A stretch of DNA of 7,443 nt. It comes from an uncultured Dorea sp. Its GTDB lineage: Bacteria > Bacillota_A > Clostridia > Lachnospirales > Lachnospiraceae. Positions 1 through 5,267 of this stretch are shown piece by piece. The first letter of the stretch is position 1. The number at the start of each line of letters is the position of its first letter. The notes under the pieces are model-generated. The model was not told the DNA's origin, made no database searches, and was given only the letters and a program-made list of their open reading frames with translations. The stretch spans positions 1 through 7,443 of the forward strand of contig CAOKJI010000077.1 in assembly GCA_948468495.1 (NCBI GenBank), in the 5' to 3' direction. A program made the translations under genes and the position numbers.

Positions 1-708
<708 letters not shown>

Positions 709-729
709 GGGGAATGGGGATTCGTAAAA

Positions 730-799
730 TATACCCGCAGGCCGCACCTTAACACATACTCCTGCCGGAGCATGTATTAAGGTATGCCCTGTGGGTATA
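730..799 (+). repeat. Long imperfect stem-loop downstream of pta
   Basis: Positions 730-762 pair with 767-799 around a TGCC tetraloop. Of the 33 paired positions only four are mismatched (742/787, 745/784, 753/776, 758/771), and two are G-U pairs. The hairpin lies 21 bases after the pta stop and has no T-run directly after it, so it is not a standard intrinsic terminator. It may be a palindromic intergenic repeat, an mRNA 3'-end stabiliser, or a bidirectional structure. The pairing is read directly from the sequence; the role is inferred. Confidence 0.8.
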
Positions 800-826
800 C
801 ATATCGGACTGTTAATGTCCGATATG
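800..826 (+). repeat. Perfect 10-bp stem-loop in the pta 3' region
   Basis: CATATCGGAC (800-809) pairs perfectly with GTCCGATATG (817-826) across a seven-base loop. It begins one base after the preceding long hairpin and is followed by only a short T-run (GGTTTG). It may be an operator or an RNA stem. I do not recognise the element. Confidence 0.7.
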
Positions 827-840
827 GTTTGAAAATTAAG

Positions 841-884
841 AATAGCCCGTTGGCATGTTTGGTGCCAGGACGGGTTATTTTTAT
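841..884 (+). terminator. Intrinsic terminator of pta
   Basis: AATAGCCCGT (841-850) pairs with ACGGGTTATT (870-879). An inner TGGCA/TGCCA stem (851-855 with 863-867) lies beyond a two-base GG bulge. The right arm runs into the T-rich tract TTATTTTTATT. A GC-rich stem followed by U residues is the standard form of a rho-independent terminator and closes the pta transcript. Confidence 0.88.
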
Positions 885-905
885 TGCTGAATTATAAAAA
901 AAGTA

Positions 906-934
906 GTGCAAAAAGAGAGATTATTTGATATAAT
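906..934 (+). promoter_or_regulatory. Extended -10 promoter for the Rpn-family gene
   Basis: A perfect TATAAT lies at 929-934, preceded by TG at 926-927 with one base between, which is an extended -10. The -35 position (about 906-911, GTGCAA) matches poorly, as is common for extended -10 promoters. Transcription would start near 941, about 40 bases before the ATG at 982. Confidence 0.65.
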
Positions 935-981
935 AGAATCAAAGAAGAGAATTATTAGGAATAATACTGGAGATAAAGCAG

Positions 982-1863
982 ATGGGAAACAGTGAGATTG
1001 CATACCAGAATAAGGATATCATGTCCAAGATACTGGCAGAAAATTTTAAGGATAAATCTCTAAAGGTCTACGGACTTGATTTGCCGAAGATTAAGGAAAT
1101 TTTGCCGACAAACCTTCCGGAGATTCATGTAAATGAGATGAAACTGGATAACTTATTTCTTCTGGAGGACAGCTCTGTCGCGATTATTGATTACGAGAGT
1201 TCTGTCAAATGGGAGAATAACTTAAAGTATGTGAATTATATTGTGCGTGTTCTGGGACGCTATAAGAAGGAAGAGAGGCCGAAGCAGATACGCATGATTG
1301 TGATTTACACAGCCGATGTGGAACATGCGGAAGATACATTCACAGCAGGATGTCTGACATTAAAGCTGGAACAGGCATTTTTAAGCAGGATGGATTCGGA
1401 TAGCATCCGGAACAGGATAGAGCAGAAAATAAAGAATAAAGAGGCATTGTCAGAGGAAGAGGTGATGGAATTTATTATACTGCCGCTAACATACAAAGGT
1501 GTGAAAGCGAAGCAGGAGGCAGTTAAGACTGCGGTGGAGCTGGCAAAGCAGATAGAGGATAAGGAAAAGCAGACATTTCTTTTATCTGGAATTTTGGTAT
1601 TTGCGGATAAAATTATAGACTCGAAAACAGCAAATTATATCAGGGAGGTAATGCGCATGACACAGGTAGCGGAACTGTTCTTGGAAGAAGGAAGAGCAGA
1701 AGGAAGAGAAGAAGGAAGAGCGGAAGCAAGAGCAGAAGCGAAGAAAGAGAAAGAAAAAATAATCCTTAATTTGTTTAGAATGGGAGATGGAGTTGACAGG
1801 ATTGCGAAAGCCACAGAATATAGTATTGAAGAAATTAAGAAGGTGATTGAGGGAGGGCGTTAG
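982..1863 (+). CDS. Rpn family recombination-promoting nuclease/putative transposase
   Basis: This 293-residue protein resembles the Rpn (PD-(D/E)XK, formerly Transposase_31-like) proteins found in many copies in clostridia. The family is linked to DNA cleavage, RecA-independent recombination and phage defence. A TGGAGA ribosome site lies eight bases before the ATG. The nuclease-like core spans about residues 10-130. KLDNLFLLED supplies Asp56, and AIIDYESS supplies Asp70 and Glu72, but no Lys follows in a canonical ExK and no Gln in the ExQ form seen in E. coli Rpn proteins. Residues 236-260 form a charged helix with EGRA, EGRE, EGRA and EARA repeats, typical of the C-terminal region of this family. 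The final 30 residues (LFRMGDGVDRIAKATEYSIEEIKK) look like a small helix-turn-helix-like tail also common in the family. It is monocistronic, with its own promoter and terminator. Nuclease activity is not certain because of the variant motif. Confidence 0.82.
   Translation: MGNSEIAYQNKDIMSKILAENFKDKSLKVYGLDLPKIKEILPTNLPEIHVNEMKLDNLFLLEDSSVAIIDYESSVKWENNLKYVNYIVRVLGRYKKEERPKQIRMIVIYTADVEHAEDTFTAGCLTLKLEQAFLSRMDSDSIRNRIEQKIKNKEALSEEEVMEFIILPLTYKGVKAKQEAVKTAVELAKQIEDKEKQTFLLSGILVFADKIIDSKTANYIREVMRMTQVAELFLEEGRAEGREEGRAEARAEAKKEKEKIILNLFRMGDGVDRIAKATEYSIEEIKKVIEGGR
1687..1734 (+). repeat. Four 12-bp purine-rich tandem repeats inside the Rpn-family gene
   Basis: Four consecutive in-frame 12-base units are variants of GAAGGAAGAGCA (1687-1698, 1699-1710, 1711-1722, 1723-1734). 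They encode EGRA, EGRE, EGRA and EARA. The strand is almost all purine, with C only at a few positions. Such repeats allow in-frame length change by slippage without loss of the gene, and the encoded helix probably works as a linker. Confidence 0.85.
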
Positions 1864-1930
1864 GATTTGGGAAATAATTCCCTTTAGGCGTTTATTATGG
1901 CCATAAGACTGTTTTATATGATATACAGAA

Positions 1931-1967
1931 TAAAAAGGGCTGGGACAGAAATGTTCCGGCTTTTTTG
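1931..1967 (+). terminator. Intrinsic terminator of the Rpn-family gene
   Basis: GGCTGGGACA (1938-1947) pairs with TGTTCCGGCT (1952-1961) through ten positions including G-U pairs. The loop is a GAAA tetraloop, followed by TTTTT and preceded by AAAAA, so the outer stem can extend. This strong rho-independent terminator isolates the gene from the pseudogene at 2066. Confidence 0.88.
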
Positions 1968-2065
1968 TTGTTCTTTAGAACTCTTTTTGGGGATTGTCTG
2001 ATAAAAGCTGCAATGCATTTAGGAAATTTGTGTTTAACTAAATGGATTGTATTAAGGAGAAATAA

Positions 2066-2611
2066 ATGTTTGTTGGAAGAGAAAAAGAATATCCGTATAA
2101 AACAGCGGGCACTAAAAAGACAATTTACAAACTGTTTGATACGATGTTCCAGTCCTGGTATCGCTTCGTTCCATTGAATCGGTCATTGATAGAAAGAGGA
2201 GCCGCAGAGAGTTTATCAGAAAATAGAGAATCAGATTCCGGCATATATGGGATTTGTTTTTGAAGAGATTTGCAGGCAGTATTTGTGGAAGGAGAATCTG
2301 GAAGGAAGCCTGTAGAATTTACCGACATGGGGCGCTGGTGGGGAACTGATAAGACCGCCAGAAGTCAGACGGAAATTGATATTATTGCGGATAATGAACA
2401 GGATGAAGCGGTTTTTGCAGACTGTAAATGGCGGAATGAAGAAGTAGGAGAAGCAGAGTTAAAGACATTGCAGCACAGGAGTATGTTGTTCCATTATCGT
2501 AGGAAGGTATTGATGCTATTTTCCAAAACCGGATTTACAGACGGATGTGTAAAGCTGGCAAAAAAGATAGGAGACGTTCATCTGGTTAAATATGAAGAGA
2601 TGAAGTTTTAA
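2066..2611 (+). pseudogene. AAA-type ATPase with C-terminal DUF234 domain, remnant with internal deletion and frameshifts
   Basis: The start keeps a good AAGGAG site seven bases ahead of ATG and encodes MFVGREKE, the usual opening of archaeal-type AAA ATPases, just before the Walker A region. The sequence then jumps directly to the end of the linker and the DUF234 domain (TIYKLFDTMFQSWYRFVPLN). The whole P-loop ATPase module, usually 250-300 residues, is missing. After GAAE near 2207 the frame changes: RVYQKIENQIPAYMGFVFEE continues in frame +3 until TAG at 2313-2315. The original frame resumes near 2306 with KPVEFTDMGRWWG and continues to the TAA at 2609-2611. The two shifts compensate, as for a 1-base gain and a 1-base loss. 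The tail keeps a PD-(D/E)XK-like EIDIIADN...ADCKW motif. Left unshifted, translation stops at TGA 2261-2263. Intact relatives have been discussed as mobile or defence-linked ATPases. I infer loss of function. Confidence 0.78.
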
Positions 2612-2694
2612 GAAAGAGAAGAATGTTCGCACTGCAATAGTTCAGATAGTTTCTGTTCAGACATGCTGTTCTCTTCCATGAAAAAAATATTCTA

Positions 2695-2723
2695 TTGCTA
2701 ACTTATCCTGGCAAGACTATAAT
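2695..2723 (+). promoter_or_regulatory. Sigma-A promoter for deoC
   Basis: TTGCTA (2695-2700) and a perfect TATAAT (2718-2723) are separated by 17 bases, which is ideal for the housekeeping sigma factor. Transcription would start near 2730 and leave a leader of roughly 105 bases before the ATG at 2836. I do not recognise a riboswitch or known operator in that leader. Confidence 0.75.
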
Positions 2724-2835
2724 GGGATAGGAAATAAAGGGGATGATTGTGTAATCTGGCCGCAGTATTTGTTGAAAGCGGGGGCTGATGCGCTATAGGT
2801 TAAGCAATAGATTCCCGAATGAAGGAGATTAGAAC

Positions 2836-3594
2836 ATGGATATTGAAAAGTTAATTGCAGAAATTACGGATGAAATTGTGAACAAGGTTTCTTCCGGGAG
2901 GGAGTCTGTACCATATATGGGGACGGGTTCCGGGATGAATATAGCCGCGTATCTTGACGATACTTTGCTGAAAGCTGATGCAACGCCGGAGCAGGTAATT
3001 GCAATCTGCAAAGAGGCGAGAGAGTATAAGACTGCGTCTGTATGTGTAAATTCTTGGTATGTGCCGTTGGTTGCGAAGGAGCTTGCACATTCCGAGGTAA
3101 AGACCTGCTGCGTAATTGGATTTCCGCTGGGAGCGTGTCTGACCAGTGCGAAGGCGGCGGAGACTTCTCTGGCTGTCAGCCAGGGCGCGGACGAAGTGGA
3201 TATGGTTATCAATGTAGGCGCGGTGAAGGCCAGAGACTGGCAGTACGTGAAGCAGGATATTGAAGCTGTCGTGGCGGCTGCCGGGAAATCGCTGGTCAAA
3301 GTGATTATTGAGACCTGCCTGCTTACGGATGAGGAGAAGGTGAAAGCATGTACAGTGGCTAAACTTGCCGGCGCTGATTTTGTAAAGACTTCTACAGGAT
3401 TTTCGACAGGGGGAGCGACTGTAGAAGATATCCGGCTGATGCGCCAGACTGTGGGCCCGGATATGGGAGTGAAGGCTTCCGGAGGCGTTCGGGATTATGC
3501 GGCGGCAAAGGCTATGATTGACGCGGGGGCGACGAGGATTGGGACAAGCAGCGCTAGAGGAATCCTTGCCGGGGCGCCTAGTATGATATTGTAA
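2836..3594 (+). CDS. deoC: Deoxyribose-phosphate aldolase with N-terminal extension
   Basis: The enzyme cleaves 2-deoxy-D-ribose 5-phosphate to acetaldehyde and glyceraldehyde 3-phosphate, feeding deoxynucleoside carbon into glycolysis. AAGGAG (2822-2827) lies eight bases before the ATG. The 252-residue class I aldolase has the expected residues: Asp122 in DEVDMVIN, Lys155 in VKVIIET, Lys184 in FVKTSTGF as the probable Schiff-base lysine, Lys213 in VKASGGVR, and a phosphate-binding GTSS near 236-239. Typical DeoC proteins begin at about [13 protein letters not shown], here residue 34. The first 33 residues are therefore an extension: an amphipathic helix (residues 1-18, hydrophobic at 3, 6, 7, 10, 14, 15, 18) followed by a Gly/Ser/Pro-rich linker. 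That form resembles microcompartment encapsulation peptides. No deoB, pdp or deoR neighbour is present, and no terminator is visible after the stop, where a foreign gene remnant abuts. Confidence 0.95.
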   Translation: MDIEKLIAEITDEIVNKVSSGRESVPYMGTGSGMNIAAYLDDTLLKADATPEQVIAICKEAREYKTASVCVNSWYVPLVAKELAHSEVKTCCVIGFPLGACLTSAKAAETSLAVSQGADEVDMVINVGAVKARDWQYVKQDIEAVVAAAGKSLVKVIIETCLLTDEEKVKACTVAKLAGADFVKTSTGFSTGGATVEDIRLMRQTVGPDMGVKASGGVRDYAAAKAMIDAGATRIGTSSARGILAGAPSMIL

Positions 3595-4024
3595 AGATAC
3601 CAAAAGAGCAGATTTTTAGAGGTGGCAACTCAAAAGCGAGAAATCCAAGAATGCAGTCAATGCTTCGTATGGTAGGATATGGAGATAATGTTGGCTCAGG
3701 GTTTCCGACAATTTTAAATGCCTGGGAGGAGCAAGGCTGGGAGACGCCTGAGTTAATTGAGGATACGGTTTTAAATCAGGTCACTTTAATTTTAAAGATG
3801 AAGCAAGAAAAAGCGGCGAAAAAAAGGTGACAAAAAAAACATTAAAAAATCAAATGCTGATTTTAGACAGTATGAAGTATGGTGTATGGTATAAGGCATC
3901 GGACTTTGAAGGCGTTGTTTCGGTTAAGGAGTCCCGTATTAAAGAATTGCTGAAAGATTTAACGGAGCAGGGGAAGATAGAATCAACAGGGAGTACAAAG
4001 GGAAAGAAGTATAGGAAGTGTTAA
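3582..4024 (+). pseudogene. C-terminal remnant of a COG2865 (AlbA_2/Schlafen-type, RecG-related) ATP-binding protein, frameshifted
   Basis: In the frame ending at TGA 3828-3830 the sequence reads [20 protein letters not shown], then LRMVGYGDNVGSGFPTILNAWEEQGW and VTLILKMK. This is the GHKL-like C-terminal ATP-binding segment (HATPase_c_4 type) of COG2865 proteins, with the SKxRNP and GSG signatures. A stop (TAG 3579-3581) and the end of deoC block the upstream frame, so the AlbA_2/Schlafen N-terminal domain is absent. The winged-helix tail (YGVWYKASDFEGVVSVKESR, then ELLKDLTEQGKI) continues one frame over from GTG 3827 to the TAA at 4022-4024. The break is at seven A followed by GGTGA; one extra A, or a -1 slip, would rejoin the frames. 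It has no ribosome site or start of its own, so it is probably a dead fragment left by insertion and deletion. Confidence 0.77.
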
Positions 4025-4184
4025 AAGAGGTTTTAATAAATAGAAGTCCGTTATGCGTTCTTTGTTTGATGTAAACCACACGTATTATGTCCTTGGGTAC
4101 AAACGGTGGAGAACAGTGGAAAGCAATTTGGAGGCACGCTTTGGCAGACATGAAATAATTGTTGTGGTAACATGGAATGCAGTA

Positions 4185-4889
4185 TTAGGAGGCATGCAGA
4201 TGCTTCCGGTACTGTTCAATCTGTCCTTTAAAGAGCGTGATTGCGTCTGCAGCGTTACCATTCTTAATATAATCAGTAGTCTGTACCAGTGAAGCATAGG
4301 TAGCTTCCCGGCCGATAAATTCGCAGTAATCGGCCCATGCGGAGATAGAAGCGTCAAAAAACGCATTCATAATCAACGGGGAGATACAGTTGCCGCTTAG
4401 CGCGACTAGCGTTCTGCGGTAGAGGAACAGTGTTTCGGCAAAGATTTTGATATCTTTGTCCATAGCATGGCGCATGATTTCCTCTAACTGCGTCAGTTTC
4501 TGAATGTCTTCGGCGGTGTGGCTGGCAGCGAGCAGTTCGATTGCCGGGCATTCTAGGTAAATGCGCATATCCAGAAGGCTGCTAATCATCTTTTTATCCG
4601 GCATGCCTCCGCGGTAGCGGATAATGGCGAGAAGCGTATCAAGGTTGCCGGTGCTGGCATAATCGGCAACATAGACGCCCTGCCTTGAAATAACGTCGAG
4701 AAAGCCCATGCGGGCCAGTTCGCGGATGCCCTCATGAACGATGGTTTTGCTGATGCTCATGGCGTCGGCAATTTCACGTTCGGTGGGAAGTTTGTCTCCG
4801 GGTTTCAATTCGCCGGACAGAATCATTTCTTCTATCTGAGCAAGGAACATATCTTTAATTGACAGAGTATTAATTTTCTTAAATTCCAT
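4185..4889 (-). CDS. GntR family transcriptional regulator, FadR/FCD subfamily
   Basis: This 234-residue DNA-binding regulator has an N-terminal winged helix-turn-helix at residues 9-77. It includes GELKPGDKLPTEREIADAM, SKTIVHEGIRELARMGFLDV as recognition helix region and wing, and RQGVYVADY. An all-helical FCD-type effector domain spans about 103-230 (LLDMRIYLECPAIELLAA, LVALSGN, IKNGNAADAI). FCD domains usually bind a metal through an Asp and three His. Here the five His (52, 124, 141, 230, 232) do not lie where those ligands are expected, and my alignment puts Arg158, about Leu201 and about Gln222 there. The effector may therefore bind without metal. AGAGG (complement of 4901-4905) lies 11 bases before the ATG, slightly far. 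The gene is divergent from the flavoprotein at 5268 and has a near-consensus promoter with a FadR-type palindrome beside it, so autoregulation and control of the flavoprotein are likely. The effector is unknown. The 160 bases between its stop and the remnant at 4024 hold nothing I recognise. Confidence 0.9.
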   Translation of the reverse strand: MEFKKINTLSIKDMFLAQIEEMILSGELKPGDKLPTEREIADAMSISKTIVHEGIRELARMGFLDVISRQGVYVADYASTGNLDTLLAIIRYRGGMPDKKMISSLLDMRIYLECPAIELLAASHTAEDIQKLTQLEEIMRHAMDKDIKIFAETLFLYRRTLVALSGNCISPLIMNAFFDASISAWADYCEFIGREATYASLVQTTDYIKNGNAADAITLFKGQIEQYRKHLHAS

Positions 4890-4981
4890 ATGATGAAAAT
4901 CCTCTTTATGTAAAATTATGATGCGCCGGGTTTTCCATCCGCAGTTGCTGCTGCGCCATAGAAATCCATTGTAAAGAGCGG

Positions 4982-5040
4982 CGATATATGCATTGCGTTT
5001 ATCACAGAGATATCTATATCGAAACGCTTATAATATATCG
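4982..5040 (-). promoter_or_regulatory. Nested inverted repeat in the gntR leader
   Basis: CGATATAT (4982-4989) pairs with ATATATCG (5033-5040). Inside it GCGTTT (4995-5000) pairs with AAACGC (5022-5027), across symmetric five-base internal loops. The inner loop contains the palindrome AGATATCT (5008-5015). The structure lies within the predicted 165-170 base leader of the gntR mRNA. It may be an RNA fold controlling translation or a second protein-binding dyad. The role is unknown. Confidence 0.6.
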
Positions 5041-5063
5041 GTTCAATGGATTTTATATAGTAA

Positions 5064-5092
5064 ATAATAGGAGCAATGCGGTGAATTGTCAA
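5064..5092 (-). promoter_or_regulatory. Near-consensus sigma-A promoter for the GntR regulator
   Basis: On the minus strand, a perfect TTGACA (complement of 5087-5092) and TATTAT (complement of 5064-5069, five of six matching) are separated by 17 bases. Transcription would start near 5057, giving a leader of about 168 bases before the ATG at 4889, which is unusually long for a small regulator gene. The adjoining palindrome at 5101-5111 places an operator candidate just upstream of the -35. Confidence 0.78.
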
Positions 5093-5100
5093 GAAAAACT

Positions 5101-5120
5101 TGGTCTGACCACGACCAGAC
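5101..5120. promoter_or_regulatory. FadR-type GntR operator candidate with three half-sites
   Basis: TGGTCTGACCA (5101-5111) is a perfect palindrome around one central base. It matches the TGGTnnnACCA type recognised by FadR-subfamily GntR proteins. A third half-site, GACCA (5113-5117), follows, and the outer GTCTG/CAGAC (5103-5107 and 5116-5120) forms an overlapping dyad. The position between the two divergent genes supports binding by the adjacent regulator. Site and symmetry are seen directly; the binding is inferred. Confidence 0.68.
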
Positions 5121-5154
5121 AAAAATAAAGGGGAATCTTTGGGACTTCTGTCAA

Positions 5155-5200
5155 TTTACAAAAAGACAGATTTGTTAGAAAATAGACATAAGAATAGATT
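5155..5200 (+). promoter_or_regulatory. Probable promoter(s) for the iron-sulphur flavoprotein
   Basis: TTGTTA (5172-5177) and TAGATT (5195-5200) have a 17-base spacer and four of six matches each. An overlapping alternative is TTTACA (5155-5160) with GAAAAT (5178-5183), also at 17. The first would start transcription near 5207, about 60 bases before the ATG. Both are weaker than the divergent gntR promoter, so activation or derepression may be needed. Confidence 0.45.
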
Positions 5201-5213
5201 ACACAAGGTGATT

Positions 5214-5244
5214 GTTCACATGGAATCGGGGATTTCATGTGGAC
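5214..5244 (+). promoter_or_regulatory. Strong dyad/hairpin in the flavoprotein leader
   Basis: Positions 5214-5227 pair with 5231-5244 through 14 positions (12 Watson-Crick, two G-U) around a GGG loop. The core is CACATGGAATC against GATTTCATGTG. It lies just downstream of the predicted transcription start and ends nine bases before the AAAGGGTGG ribosome site. There is no T-run, so it is not an intrinsic terminator. It could be an operator for a second regulator or an RNA hairpin that affects translation or stability. Confidence 0.65.
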
Positions 5245-5267
5245 GGGGTAAGAAAGGGTGGTAGACA

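Larger units (their letters stand above)
4890..5267. other. Divergent intergenic control region (gntR / iron-sulphur flavoprotein)
   Basis: No convincing gene lies in these 378 bases. Reading left to right, it holds the gntR leader with a nested inverted repeat (4982-5040), the gntR promoter on the minus strand (5064-5092), a cluster of TGGTC/GACCA half-sites (5101-5120), probable plus-strand promoters (5155-5200), a long dyad in the flavoprotein leader (5214-5244), and its ribosome site (5253-5261). A minus-strand open frame at 4916-5122 has no ribosome site and no recognisable product, and I do not call it a gene. Confidence 0.8.

Noticed and set aside
1895..1906. Perfect 12-bp palindrome TTATGGCCATAA between the Rpn-family gene and its terminator.
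   Set aside because: It lies upstream of the terminator, with no convincing promoter nearby and no known operator match. Short AT-rich palindromes arise by chance.
1965..2177. Open frame of 70 codons overlapping the terminator T-run.
   Set aside because: It starts in the terminator, has no ribosome site, and overlaps the DUF234 remnant in another frame.
2611..2682. Minus-strand small frame reading MEENSMSEQKLSELLQC.
   Set aside because: There is no ribosome site and it matches no family that I recognise; the region is an ordinary intergenic stretch.
2634..2698. Inverted pair GCAATAG / CTATTGC flanking about 50 bases upstream of the deoC promoter, suggesting a tiny mobile element.
   Set aside because: The repeats are only 7 bp, with no target duplication and no internal signal. 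The right copy overlaps the -35 of the deoC promoter.
2851..3603. Long minus-strand open frame of about 250 codons opposite deoC.
   Set aside because: It is antisense to a strongly supported gene, lacks family motifs and has no promoter or ribosome site. It results from deoC codon bias.
4018..4036. TTAAAA/TTTTAA inverted repeat at the stop of the COG2865 remnant as a terminator.
   Set aside because: The stem is only six A-T pairs and has no GC content or following T-run.
5013..5030. Possible CcpA cre site (TCGAAACGCTTATA) in the gntR leader.
   Set aside because: Two conserved cre positions fail and the bases are better explained as the right arm of the nested inverted repeat.
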